Of a stretch of 43,297 bases of DNA, positions 24,649 through 32,842 are shown piece by piece. The translations under genes were made by a program, and so were the position numbers. Under the pieces are notes generated by a model, which made no database searches, was not told the origin of the DNA, and saw nothing but the letters and a program-made list of their open reading frames with translations. Each line of letters begins with the position of its first letter. The stretch's first letter is position 1. Source of the DNA: Prevotella sp. (GTDB taxonomy: Bacteria; Bacteroidota; Bacteroidia; Bacteroidales; Bacteroidaceae); assembly GCA_022511075.1 (NCBI GenBank), contig JAFLSE010000021.1, forward strand, positions 1 to 43,297. The letters are read 5' to 3'.

Positions 24649-27408
24649 TCAATTATTGCCATGCGTAAATTTGCGCCCATTTTGAATTACCACACCCTTG
24701 TAAGTTGCTGAAACACGCTGTCCTGCAAGGTTGTAGCGAGGTGCATTAGCATCATTGTCTGAAACCTTTTGTGTGATTGTCTCTATACCAGTGACACCTT
24801 TCTCGTAGGCAAAGTTGAACTGGCGTGTCAGACTGATGCCGTCTTCCGCAGCTTGTACCTTTACTGAGAACAATTTAGATGTTGTTTCGTTGGGCGTTAC
24901 AACGAGACTGCCATTGCTAATCGTTGCGTTGTTTCCACTGACGATACTGTATGTGGGATGAGTGTAACCAGCAAAGTACTCAGCAAGGCTGACTGTCTTG
25001 CTGCTTTCTTTGATTATGAAGTTAGGCAATGCCACCCAGTTCAGGTAGTCTTCCAAATTGGTATATCCGTCACCATCAGGGTCTTCGTTGTTGTCGGCAA
25101 CGTTTGGGTTAGTGCCTTTCAGGTTTTCAAACCAGTCGGGCATACCGTCTTGGTCGGTATCCCAATTGGCATCGCGAGTGGCTTCAATGATACCTAATTT
25201 CTCCAAGTCGAAGCCCTCGCAGCCTTCGTCTTCTTCAGAGTCGATAAGTCCTGCCTTGCCTGTTCTGCTACCCTTAGTCGATGTCGTTCCGTTTTTCGAT
25301 TCGGTCACCATACGCTGGTCGTGGTTGTCAAAGAATGGTTGGTTGCAACCAACATCAGAGAGCACGTTCTTAAACGCAGCCTGTGCCGTCTCCATATTTC
25401 CCTCTGGATTTAGGAAGTCAAACGGTGTAGTGGGCAGTGGATCCCAATCAACGACCTGACCACCAGAGGTTGAATATGTATAGGTAACTCCCTTCGCATC
25501 CTGTGTCAATGCTCCGTTGTTCTTTTCCTGTCTGATATTACCATTCACATATACACTCTGCGTGCCTGTACCAGTACCTTCGAGTTGTAGCCTCATGATA
25601 GTCGATGTACTGTTTGCGCCCATCTTATAATAGTTGTTGCAGAAATTCATTTCGTGAGTACCGCCGTCAGTAGCGCGACCACCATAATTGTACACCACAT
25701 TGTTGTAGATGTCGTGATGACCGTCGTAGCTTCCGCCGCCATCCAAACCACCTGAAATACTCCAGTTGCGACCTTCACAGTGAGCAAGCAGATTGTGGTG
25801 GTATGATGCAGGACGACCGCCCATCTCACCGCCGCCGATGGTTGCAGCATAACCGTGGTTAGTGCCAGAGCCATAGTTTGGATGACCGGCACGGTTCAGT
25901 GCCTCACTGATAAGAGTGCGTTGCAGGGTCAATCCTTTTCCACTGCGACTTGAGAAAGCCTCGTCTATAGTCCACGAGATAGAACAGTGGTCCATAATTG
26001 CGTGATCGTTGCCAGCCATACCCATACCATCGAGTCCGCCGAGGGTTGTTTCCGGTGTCGTTCCTTCCTCACTGCCGTAGGAATATCCGTTATCGCCTCC
26101 AGGAATAACACCGTTTATAAGCTTCTTATGTCCGAGGCGCATACGCAGGAAACGGGTGATACCATCGCTCTGCATACCGAAGGCACTGGTGCGCAACATA
26201 ATACCGTTACCTGGAGCAGTTTGTCCTGCTATGGTTACATACTTGTCGCTACATGTCAGACGGCTCTTCATATCAATGACACCTGCCACGTCAAACACGA
26301 TGGTTCGCGGACCTTCAACCTTCTTTATGCCATAACGGAAAGAGCCTGGTATCGGATTCTCATCGTCACCATTGTCCTCGAGATTTGTCACGTGGTAAAC
26401 CACGCCGCCGCGACCGCCAATAGCATACTTGCCATAACCTTCTGCGCCGGGGAAGGCAAGGTGTGCCGGGCGAAACATCCACACATCGCCGGATGTAACC
26501 GTTCCGTCTGCCTCTTCCTCGTCGATGCGCCAATAATAATCCTTCAGGTTGCTCAGGTTGTTGGCAGTATAGGTTGGCGTTGTAACGGTAGCTATGAATG
26601 ACAAGTTTTCCTTGTCAGTACCGATATACACATGATGCTTCACGGCTGATGCCGGTGCAGTCCAGCTCATCGTAACGTTTCCCTCACCATCACCTGCGTG
26701 CATCTCGTTCTCGTTGGGAATAGGGTCTAATGCTATCTTACTGTTGTCAGCCGTATTGAACATCAGTCCGTTGATGGTACAATATGTTCTTCCGTAATTT
26801 GTCACCGACGGGTCTGGAGTAGAGACGTAAGAAATTACCACAGGCTTTCCTGCAACAGCATCAAACTCTATGTATGACATACCTGCTTCCGAAATCAAAC
26901 TTTTGCGTAATGTCTGCTTTACGCCTGTAAGCACCTTCGTACCATTCACATAAACATCAATATCGGGAGCGATACCGTTTTTTTCGTCAAACTCCACCAC
27001 GTTGTGATAAGCCTGCAGACTATGGTGTCCTGCCGACAGTCCTTCTATTTTCACGTCTATCTGTGTAGGACCACTTGTAATGTAACTATGGTCATCACCA
27101 GTCACAATGAGCGCATCGCCAATCAACTTGCAGCCGTCATTGCCACTGGTAATGGCTGTTTTAAACCACTCGGTCTTGATATGACGGATATCACTCACAT
27201 TATTTTCAGGGTCAGCACCTTGCGGAGTGCTGACAGTAATCTTGATACCATCAAACTCTTTTTCAGCAGAAACTGTTTCATAGATGAGCCACGGCTCATA
27301 TCCAGGCTGTGTAGATTGATCTTGGTTAGTATTAGCATCAAAGTCAATTCGCTGTGCATATGCCAAAGTTGACAGCATCAATGCACCCATTAAAACAAGT
27401 CTTTTCAT
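24649..27408 (-). CDS. Secreted pectate-lyase-like (PL1-type) protein
   Basis: About 919 residues from the ATG at 27408 ('MKRLVLMGALMLS'); an upstream ATG at 27414 adds two residues. The signal peptide ends 'TLAYAQ'. Residues about 30-225 look like a carbohydrate-binding beta-sandwich. About 232-315 is a fibronectin type III-like domain ending 'YYWRIDEEEADGT'. From about 318 a right-handed beta-helix begins with 'FPGAEGYGKYAIGGRGG', and includes 'IVFDVAGVIDMKSRL', 'ITRFLRMRLG' and 'AIMDHCSISWTIDEAFS', as in family 1 pectate lyases. Two Asp-rich calcium loops follow ('DTDQDGMPDWFE', 'DPDGDGYTNLEDYLN'). The tail 'YNLAGQRVSATYKG' is common on secreted Bacteroidales proteins. It probably degrades plant pectin outside the cell. 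No SusC/SusD pair or other CAZyme gene is adjacent. Confidence 0.8.
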   Translation of the reverse strand: MKRLVLMGALMLSTLAYAQRIDFDANTNQDQSTQPGYEPWLIYETVSAEKEFDGIKITVSTPQGADPENNVSDIRHIKTEWFKTAITSGNDGCKLIGDALIVTGDDHSYITSGPTQIDVKIEGLSAGHHSLQAYHNVVEFDEKNGIAPDIDVYVNGTKVLTGVKQTLRKSLISEAGMSYIEFDAVAGKPVVISYVSTPDPSVTNYGRTYCTINGLMFNTADNSKIALDPIPNENEMHAGDGEGNVTMSWTAPASAVKHHVYIGTDKENLSFIATVTTPTYTANNLSNLKDYYWRIDEEEADGTVTSGDVWMFRPAHLAFPGAEGYGKYAIGGRGGVVYHVTNLEDNGDDENPIPGSFRYGIKKVEGPRTIVFDVAGVIDMKSRLTCSDKYVTIAGQTAPGNGIMLRTSAFGMQSDGITRFLRMRLGHKKLINGVIPGGDNGYSYGSEEGTTPETTLGGLDGMGMAGNDHAIMDHCSISWTIDEAFSSRSGKGLTLQRTLISEALNRAGHPNYGSGTNHGYAATIGGGEMGGRPASYHHNLLAHCEGRNWSISGGLDGGGSYDGHHDIYNNVVYNYGGRATDGGTHEMNFCNNYYKMGANSTSTIMRLQLEGTGTGTQSVYVNGNIRQEKNNGALTQDAKGVTYTYSTSGGQVVDWDPLPTTPFDFLNPEGNMETAQAAFKNVLSDVGCNQPFFDNHDQRMVTESKNGTTSTKGSRTGKAGLIDSEEDEGCEGFDLEKLGIIEATRDANWDTDQDGMPDWFENLKGTNPNVADNNEDPDGDGYTNLEDYLNWVALPNFIIKESSKTVSLAEYFAGYTHPTYSIVSGNNATISNGSLVVTPNETTSKLFSVKVQAAEDGISLTRQFNFAYEKGVTGIETITQKVSDNDANAPRYNLAGQRVSATYKGVVIQNGRKFTHGNN

Positions 27409-27449
27409 AATCATTGCGTTTGGTTTGTAGTTAAAACTAAATTATTTTG

Positions 27450-27457
27450 CAAAATTA
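27450..27457 (-). promoter_or_regulatory. -7 element TAATTTTG of the secreted lyase gene
   Basis: Leftward TAATTTTG, a perfect TAnnTTTG, about 42 bp before the start codon. Its -33 counterpart is not convincing. Confidence 0.55.
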
Positions 27458-27669
27458 TAAAAAATATTGAAACCAGTGCAGAACAAATATAAAATTAACT
27501 ATTTTTATACCGAGAAAAATCATATATCTTATGCAAAGGTACTACATTTTCCAATGGAAACCAAAAATCGGCATTCTGCGACTTGCGAAAATCTGTTAAA
27601 GAAACCATTCGCTCGTATTAAAAATGTAAACCGCCTTTCATGCCTCAACGCACATAGGAGCGATGCCCA

Positions 27670-27729
27670 TCGCACTTAACTTCATTGGCTGGTGCTCCCT
27701 GCTTCGTTGGCTGCTGAAGTTAAGTGCGA
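27670..27729. repeat. Long hairpin: 15-bp arms, 30-nt loop
   Basis: TCGCACTTAACTTCA (27670-27684) and TGAAGTTAAGTGCGA (27715-27729) are perfect inverted copies. There is no T-run after either arm, so it is not a simple terminator. Its geometry matches the hairpin at 31283-31345 although the sequence differs. Confidence 0.6.
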
Positions 27730-27819
27730 GAAAATCCAAGATACGACAAAAGGGTGTTTTGCTACATTACTACATTAAGATGGTACCATATCGCAGGAAA
27801 GGGGCATATCCTAATAGAA

Positions 27820-27841
27820 TATAATAATACGTATTATTATA
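27820..27841. repeat. 22-bp perfect AT-rich palindrome
   Basis: A perfect palindrome centred on ACGT, made of ATAATA-type steps. It could be a binding site for a dimeric regulator or a cruciform-prone sequence; in an AT-rich spacer chance is a real possibility. No gene start is close on the minus strand. Confidence 0.45.
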
Positions 27842-27920
27842 GAATTATATTACCTTCTATTTTGTAACTTACTTCCAAGTCTAAATCACAGATAATTGAA
27901 GAGTGCTTAATGTAGCATTT

Positions 27921-28118
27921 TCATTCAAGTGACATTGTGGCAAATATGCTGCCATTTTCTAAACAATATGTCTTTTCGCAATAAAAGTAGCAGTGCCATT
28001 CGCCTTGTTTGCAATTCCCATAATTATGACATAAGCAGTATTTCAACAAACCGCTGCCATCTTCAAAAGAATGCAACAAATGATATATTGTAAGTAATGT
28101 CAATGATCTAAAAAATAA
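27921..28118 (-). pseudogene. Decayed fragment of a Fur-family regulator
   Basis: The minus-strand frame reads 'RSLTLLTIYHLLHSFEDGSG', then 'LLKYCLCHNYGNCKQGEWHC' and 'YFYCEKTYCLENGS'. This lines up residue by residue with the intact gene at 8293-8709 ('RTLTLLNKHHLLHAFEDGSG', 'SLKYCVCHNHGHCKQDEWHC', 'HFYCEKCKKTYCLENDS'). A 9-base deletion removes three residues, including one zinc-binding Cys of the first CxxC. The N-terminal winged helix and the C-terminal second CxxC are gone. DNA similarity to the intact gene is still easy to see, but AT content has risen. It is probably a decayed duplicate or an acquired copy truncated on both sides, ending where the ECF sigma gene begins on the opposite strand. 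It could not give a working Fur protein. Confidence 0.8.
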
Positions 28119-28174
28119 TCTTTTCAATGTCACAAAACGGAAAGTTTTTCGTTAGTAATATAGAGAGTAAGAAA

Positions 28175-28672
28175 ATGAATATAGAGGCATTTAAACGAAA
28201 TATAGTGCCGATTAGGCAGCTGTTGGTAACGAGGGCACGGTCGATGACTGGCGACGACAGCCAAGCAGAGGACTTGGTGCAGGAGGTAATGCTGAAGATG
28301 TGGGACAGACGCACGGAAGTAGCAAATCATCCTAATCCTACAGCATTGGCAATGACAATGTTGAAGAACAAGGCACACGACCAATGGCGACAACAGCAGA
28401 TACGCACAAACACAAGTCGGGCTGCGGAACATGGCATCGAAGACAACAGAGCAGAGGCACGCAGCGACATGGAACTGATAAGGCAGATAGTGAACAGGCT
28501 GCCGCCACTGCAACAAAAGATTTTCAGAATGAAGGAAATAGAAGGATATGAAGCGCAGGAGATAATATCCATAACAGGATGCTCGCCAGAGGCACTGAGA
28601 CAGAACTTGTCGAGGGCAAGGCGCACGATAAGGGAAGAATTCGTTAAACTTTCAAACGACAAAAGGATATGA
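28175..28672 (+). CDS. ECF-type RNA polymerase sigma factor (second module)
   Basis: The start at the ATG at 28175 ('MNIEAFKRNIVP') gives 165 residues, a normal ECF length; the longer frame from 28127 runs into the Fur remnant and is unlikely. Region 2 is 'ARSMTGDDSQAEDLVQEVMLKMW'. Region 4 is 'LPPLQQKIFRMKEIEGYEAQEIISITGCSPEALRQNLSRARRTIREEF', with the helix-turn-helix. It differs clearly from the sigma factor at 20242, so the two are not recent duplicates. Its stop overlaps the next start as ATGA, implying translational coupling with its one-TM partner. No good primary-sigma promoter is visible upstream; it may be autoregulated. Confidence 0.87.
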   Translation: MNIEAFKRNIVPIRQLLVTRARSMTGDDSQAEDLVQEVMLKMWDRRTEVANHPNPTALAMTMLKNKAHDQWRQQQIRTNTSRAAEHGIEDNRAEARSDMELIRQIVNRLPPLQQKIFRMKEIEGYEAQEIISITGCSPEALRQNLSRARRTIREEFVKLSNDKRI

Positions 28673-29136
28673 CAAGGGAAGAGGTAAGACAACTAATAGA
28701 AAAATATGACGAGGGACTGACATCCAATGCGGAAGAAAGGGCATTGAGGCTGTTTTTCAAGGAACAACCGCAGGAGAATATTCCAGAGGAATGGCGAGTG
28801 TACAAGGCTTTGTTTTCTTTTGTCGAAGAAGAGAGTGTGAATACTGCTACAGACGATGAAATGGACAATAAAGTCGTGAATAGCAGTAAGCGCAGAAGTT
28901 CGAAAGCAGTGATAACACGGTTAACGATACTTGCAGCCGCTGCTTGTATTGCAATAACAATGATAATTACAACAACGCAAACTGCTCCAACAAATAATGG
29001 TAACGGGAAAGATTATGCCGTAATTGACGGAAAGATGGTAACCGATCAACACCTTATTGCAGCAGAAGCAGAAGCGGCACTGCAAAATGTGGCATACAAC
29101 GATAACGACGCATTTGCGGCATTCGATGATTTATAA
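28669..29136 (+). CDS. One-TM partner of second ECF sigma (putative anti-sigma)
   Basis: A 155-residue protein starting within the sigma stop codon (ATGA). It begins 'MTREEVRQLIEKYDEGLTSNAEERALRLFFKEQ', a cytoplasmic helical segment like that of the partner at 19770. One membrane segment lies at about residues 86-105 ('LTILAAAACIAITMII'). The remainder is an Asp/Asn-rich periplasmic tail. No zinc-binding ZAS motif is present. The arrangement strongly suggests an anti-sigma or sigma-associated membrane protein. Two exported proteins follow, which may be its targets or its signal source. Confidence 0.7.
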   Translation: MTREEVRQLIEKYDEGLTSNAEERALRLFFKEQPQENIPEEWRVYKALFSFVEEESVNTATDDEMDNKVVNSSKRRSSKAVITRLTILAAAACIAITMIITTTQTAPTNNGNGKDYAVIDGKMVTDQHLIAAEAEAALQNVAYNDNDAFAAFDDL

Positions 29137-29171
29137 AGCAAACGACAAAGTACAAGATAAAAACTACGGAT

Positions 29172-29597
29172 ATGAAAAAGATACTGACACTGCTATTGAC
29201 GATTATATGCACTTTAACGGTTGGTGCACAAACGGCATTAGGCGTGGAAAAAGCATTTGCCACATACGGGCATTCGAAAGGATGCAAGATGGTAGAGATG
29301 CACGACATGCAAATAAAAGGCTACAAGCTGAAGACATATAAGAGCCTGACATACAGCAGATACGGCACCGAGATAGAGGCAATGTTAGCCGAGGACAAGA
29401 AACAGGCAAGGAAGATACGCGAGGTGGTGGAAGACGGCGTGGTAACAAGCGGATACTACCAAATGGATGCACGACGAGGCATCAACCGCTACGTATTGTT
29501 CAGCAAGGGAGCAAAAGGCAAAGGCACGCTGATATACATAGAAGGCATGCTGAAGCCCGAGGACATAATGGTGCTGTGTTATGGCAAGAACAAATAG
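29172..29597 (+). CDS. Small exported protein of the ECF module (DUF6108-like)
   Basis: A 141-residue protein with a signal peptide ending 'LTVGAQ'. The mature part has 'GVEKAFATYGHSKGCKMVEMHD' and a repeated lysine-rich pattern, then 'GYYQMDARRGINRYVLFSKGAKGKGTLIYIEG' as the last beta strands. I believe it belongs to a family common in Bacteroidetes sigma-factor operons (DUF6108), but this is from memory and is not proven. No catalytic residues are evident. It starts 35 bp after the sigma partner gene and is followed 38 bp later by the barrel-like gene. Confidence 0.6.
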   Translation: MKKILTLLLTIICTLTVGAQTALGVEKAFATYGHSKGCKMVEMHDMQIKGYKLKTYKSLTYSRYGTEIEAMLAEDKKQARKIREVVEDGVVTSGYYQMDARRGINRYVLFSKGAKGKGTLIYIEGMLKPEDIMVLCYGKNK

Positions 29598-29635
29598 GAA
29601 ACAACGATAAAATGGACAAAAAAATACAATGATCT

Positions 29636-30520
29636 ATGAAAAAGCAACTGGCAACGATTTTGATGATGCTGCCCTTGATGGGACATGCACAGACAGAAAG
29701 TGACACTACGTTCGTGTATGGCGACAAGCAGATTGTAGTGAATGATACCGACAACGGACTGGATATAACCGTCATGACGAAAGACGGCGACGAATACAAG
29801 AAGGCACAGGAAACAAATTTCGTAGACGGCAAAGAGGTGACGAAGATATATGTTACGTCGCCGTTCCTCTCAAACATGTGGACAAAAAAGAACGACCACC
29901 GTTTCGTTGGGCATATTCCTGCCATATCGTTTGGTACTTCAACACTCTTGAGAGGGTTAATGGCAGTTAACCGCTCCAACGGCATGAACCTTCAAACCGA
30001 TGAGAGAAACTATGAAATCACATTAGGCACCTTCAACGTAGGGATTCCACTCAACAGACAGCAGACGTTTGGCCTATCAACGGGTTTGATGGCAACGTAT
30101 GCAAGGCATCAATTCAACGAAGGATACGGCCTTTACAATGACGGAGGCATAGTAAACGTGCGACCGATAGACGAACTGGGCAACGGCGAAACACTGAAAT
30201 ACGCATATCTGAGCTACTGGGCTATGCGCTTTCCCTTATTCTTCGAATTCCAAAACACTTTAGGCCGCCACAATTTTTTCTTCACCTTCGGAGTATCATT
30301 TGATTGGAGATATAGTGCACATTCACGGGTAAAGACAAACAAGCGGAAGATTACACCGACAAACGACATTAACTTAAATCCAGTAGGCGTGAGCCTCGAG
30401 ATGCAGTGGGGCTATTCACAATTCGCCTTTTTCATGAGAACGTCGCTTACACCAATAATGAATACAAATTTCGCACCGAAGGCATATCCAATGTCAATGG
30501 GCATAGCCTTATTATTTTAA
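29636..30520 (+). CDS. Putative outer-membrane beta-barrel protein
   Basis: A 294-residue exported protein with a signal peptide ending 'LMGHAQ'. An acidic N-terminal stretch at about 20-90 has 'TFVYGDKQIVVNDTDNGLDI'. From about 105 on, alternating amphipathic strands appear ('EITLGTFNVGIPLNRQQTFGLSTGLMATYARHQF', 'YLSYWAMRFPLFFEFQNTLGRHNFFFTFGVSF'). The last residue is Phe, a typical signal for outer-membrane insertion. This pattern matches PorT-like small barrels of Bacteroidetes, but no family name can be given with confidence. It is the last exported gene of the second ECF module and overlaps no neighbour. Confidence 0.6.
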   Translation: MKKQLATILMMLPLMGHAQTESDTTFVYGDKQIVVNDTDNGLDITVMTKDGDEYKKAQETNFVDGKEVTKIYVTSPFLSNMWTKKNDHRFVGHIPAISFGTSTLLRGLMAVNRSNGMNLQTDERNYEITLGTFNVGIPLNRQQTFGLSTGLMATYARHQFNEGYGLYNDGGIVNVRPIDELGNGETLKYAYLSYWAMRFPLFFEFQNTLGRHNFFFTFGVSFDWRYSAHSRVKTNKRKITPTNDINLNPVGVSLEMQWGYSQFAFFMRTSLTPIMNTNFAPKAYPMSMGIALLF

Positions 30521-30525
30521 ACAGT

Positions 30526-31251
30526 ATGAAAAAAGCAATAATAATCGGAGCCACCTCGGGCATAGGTCGCGAGGTGGCAGCACTGCTCTCAAAGCGAGGC
30601 TGGAGCATCGGAGCGGCAGGAAGGCGTACGGCACTGCTGGAAGAGATGAAACTTGAAGGCATAGCCGACAGCACAGCAACAATAGACATAACGACCGAGG
30701 ACGCTCCGCAACGGTTGCAGACTTTAATCGATGAAATGGGAGGAATAGACCTCTATTTCCACTGCTCGGGCATAGGATGGCAGAATCCAACCCTTGCACC
30801 CGACAAGGAATTGGCAACCGTAGAAACCAACGCCACAGGATTTACGCGAATGGTTGATGCGACATTTGCATATTTCAGGAAACAAGGCGGAGGACACATC
30901 GCAGTAGTAAGCTCAATCGCAGGAACGAAAGGATTAGGTGCCGCCCCTGCCTACTCTGCCACCAAGCGTTTCCAGAACATTTATATTGATGCACTGGCAC
31001 AACTTTCACGAATGCAGCACCTTAACATATCGTTTACCGACATTCGCCCCGGCTTCGTAGACACAGCCCTGATTAGCGGCAGCAATTTCCCGATGAAAAT
31101 GAATGCCGTACAAGTGGCGGAAAGCATTGTATCGGCAATAGAGAAACGCAAGCGCACAATAATCATCGACTGGCGCTACCGCCTGCTAACGTTCTTTTGG
31201 CAACTACTGCCAGAATGGCTGTGGGAAAGAATGAAAATTGGGAAGATATAA
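30526..31251 (+). CDS. Short-chain dehydrogenase/reductase
   Basis: The start at the ATG at 30526 ('MKKAIIIGATSGIGREVA') gives 241 residues; the longer frame from 30406 overlaps the barrel gene. It is a classical SDR: NAD(P)-binding 'GATSGIGRE' at about residues 8-16, the 'AAGRR' motif after strand 2, and the catalytic triad Ser in 'VVSSIAG' with Tyr and Lys in 'AYSATKR'. The C-terminal 'LLTFFWQLLPEWLWERM' is hydrophobic and may bind membrane or extend the substrate pocket. The substrate is unknown. It lies 5 bp after the barrel gene and is probably cotranscribed with the ECF module, though the functional link is unclear. Confidence 0.88.
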   Translation: MKKAIIIGATSGIGREVAALLSKRGWSIGAAGRRTALLEEMKLEGIADSTATIDITTEDAPQRLQTLIDEMGGIDLYFHCSGIGWQNPTLAPDKELATVETNATGFTRMVDATFAYFRKQGGGHIAVVSSIAGTKGLGAAPAYSATKRFQNIYIDALAQLSRMQHLNISFTDIRPGFVDTALISGSNFPMKMNAVQVAESIVSAIEKRKRTIIIDWRYRLLTFFWQLLPEWLWERMKIGKI

Positions 31252-31282
31252 ATAGTATAGTGTTTCCGTAGAAATATTTAAT

Positions 31283-31345
31283 AACGCTCGTACGAACGTC
31301 GGTCGTTACTCCATAGGAACGTTAGCCTTCGTTCGTACGAGCGTT
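31283..31345. repeat. Long hairpin: 16-bp arms, 31-nt loop
   Basis: AACGCTCGTACGAACG (31283-31298) and CGTTCGTACGAGCGTT (31330-31345) are perfect inverted copies in the 3' spacer after the SDR gene. The loop and flank also hold ACTCCATAGGAA and GCTCCGTAGGAG, a second set of short related sequences. No T-run follows the arm, so it is not a clear terminator. Confidence 0.65.
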
Positions 31346-31495
31346 GACCTTCGCTCCGTAGGAGTGTATGCAATATCATTACAAGAGGCTATATATACAT
31401 ATATTCACTGCATATTTAATATCGCTACATACACATTTATTGCATAAAAATCTCATTTTTTTTACAACCTTTATCATATTTCCATATTTTATTTG

Positions 31496-31503
31496 TAATT
31501 TTG
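31496..31503 (+). promoter_or_regulatory. -7 element TAATTTTG of the DUF2851 gene
   Basis: A perfect TAnnTTTG (TA at 31496-31497, TTTG at 31500-31503). It overlaps the TTG at 31501 that would extend the frame, so the ATG at 31528 is the likely start. The -33 part is weak. Confidence 0.55.
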
Positions 31504-31527
31504 CAGCGCGAAAACAAAACGCCTCTG

Positions 31528-32826
31528 ATGGAAAAGCTGCTTCACTATGTATGGAAACACAAGTTACTGCCGTTGCAGCAACTTGAGACAACTGATGGTC
31601 GCGCTGTAGAAGTGATTGACCCGGGGCAGCATAATAGCAAGGATTCCGGACCAGACTTTTTCAACTCGAAACTGAAGATACAAGACACGCTATGGGTTGG
31701 AAACGTGGAGATACACGACAAGGCAAGTGACTGGCATCTGCACGGACACGACCACGACTCGGCGTATGACAATGTGGTACTGCACGTTGTGGGCACTGCC
31801 GACAAGGAGGTGCAGACGACAAAGGGCGAATGGGTGCCGCAGATGGTGCTCCAAGTGCCAAAACACGTAAAAGACAACTACGAAGAGCTGTTGGAAGAGG
31901 ACGCATATCCTCCGTGCTACAGGATTATACCACAACTGCCAAGCATTATGGTGCACTCGTGGATGGCTTCGCTGCAAACGGAAAGATTAGAGCAGAAAAC
32001 AAAGGCGATAGAGAAACGTGCGGAAAGGAAAAACGGTGATTATGAAGCAGCCTTTTTCACTACATTGGCACGCAACTACGGTTTCGGAACAAACGGCGAC
32101 GCATTCGAGATGTGGGCACAAAACCTGTCACTCGGTGCAGTGATGCACCACAGGGACAGTCTTTTCCAGATAGAAGCAATATTTATGGGGCAGGCAGGAC
32201 TGCTCGACGAAGAAACAATTCCTGAAAGATACAGGAAAGATGCCGATGAAGACGGATATTTTGCAAAGTTGAAGAGTGAATATGAGTATTTGGCACACAA
32301 GTTCTCGATGACACCCGTAGACTCCAAAATATGGCGATTCCTCCGAATGCGTCCACAGAATTTTCCTCACATAAGGATATCACAGTTGGCAAACATGTAC
32401 TACGAAGGCAACCTGAACCTGAGCAGGCTCATAGAGTGCACCACGATAGAACAACTGCAAGAACCGCTAAAGACAAAAGTTACTCCATATTGGGAGACAC
32501 ACTATACCTTCGGCAGTACAAGTACGAGAACACAGAAGAACTTGTCGCAGTCGTCGATAAACCTGCTGATGATAAACACCGCCATTCCGATGATGTTTGC
32601 ATACGGCAGACACACGATGAATGAGGAACTTTGCAACAGGGCTTTCGACCTGCTTGAACAACTGAAGCCAGAGAACAACTACATAACAAGAATGTGGCAA
32701 AGTTGCGGATTGCTTGTACGCTCGGCAGGAGACAGTCAGGCACTGATACAACTGAAAAAGGAATACTGCGACAAACGTGACTGTCTGCGCTGCCGCATAG
32801 GATACGAATACCTGAAAAGGACATAA
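31528..32826 (+). CDS. DUF2851 protein (possible nuclease-like fold)
   Basis: The start is at the ATG at 31528 ('MEKLLHYVWKHKLLP'), giving 432 residues. The family DUF2851 is largely restricted to Bacteroidetes and its function is unknown. Conserved blocks are 'VEVIDPGQHNSKDSGPDFFNSKL' (residues about 28-48), 'WVGNVEIHDKASDWHLHGHD' (about 56-75) and 'AYDNVVLHVV'. The arrangement Gly-Pro-Asp then Glu-x-His-x-Lys resembles a PD-(D/E)xK nuclease core, but this is only inference. The C-terminus has a Cys cluster, 'EYCDKRDCLRCRIGYEYL', that could bind metal. The gene precedes mnmG by 16 bp and is probably cotranscribed with it. Confidence 0.8.
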   Translation: MEKLLHYVWKHKLLPLQQLETTDGRAVEVIDPGQHNSKDSGPDFFNSKLKIQDTLWVGNVEIHDKASDWHLHGHDHDSAYDNVVLHVVGTADKEVQTTKGEWVPQMVLQVPKHVKDNYEELLEEDAYPPCYRIIPQLPSIMVHSWMASLQTERLEQKTKAIEKRAERKNGDYEAAFFTTLARNYGFGTNGDAFEMWAQNLSLGAVMHHRDSLFQIEAIFMGQAGLLDEETIPERYRKDADEDGYFAKLKSEYEYLAHKFSMTPVDSKIWRFLRMRPQNFPHIRISQLANMYYEGNLNLSRLIECTTIEQLQEPLKTKVTPYWETHYTFGSTSTRTQKNLSQSSINLLMINTAIPMMFAYGRHTMNEELCNRAFDLLEQLKPENNYITRMWQSCGLLVRSAGDSQALIQLKKEYCDKRDCLRCRIGYEYLKRT

Positions 32827-32842
32827 GCACAGGAAAAAGGCA

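Larger units (their letters stand above)
27415..28174. other. Long AT-rich intergenic region, 760 bp
   Basis: The region holds the promoter of the secreted lyase at 27450-27457, a 60-bp hairpin at 27670-27729, a 22-bp AT palindrome at 27820-27841 and the decayed Fur-family fragment at about 27921-28118. I see no intact gene. A 70-codon plus-strand frame at 27467-27679 has no recognisable domain and runs into the hairpin. Confidence 0.7.

Noticed and set aside
27467..27679. A 70-codon plus-strand ORF
   Set aside because: No domain or ribosome-binding site; it ends in the hairpin arm and overlaps a promoter region on the other strand.
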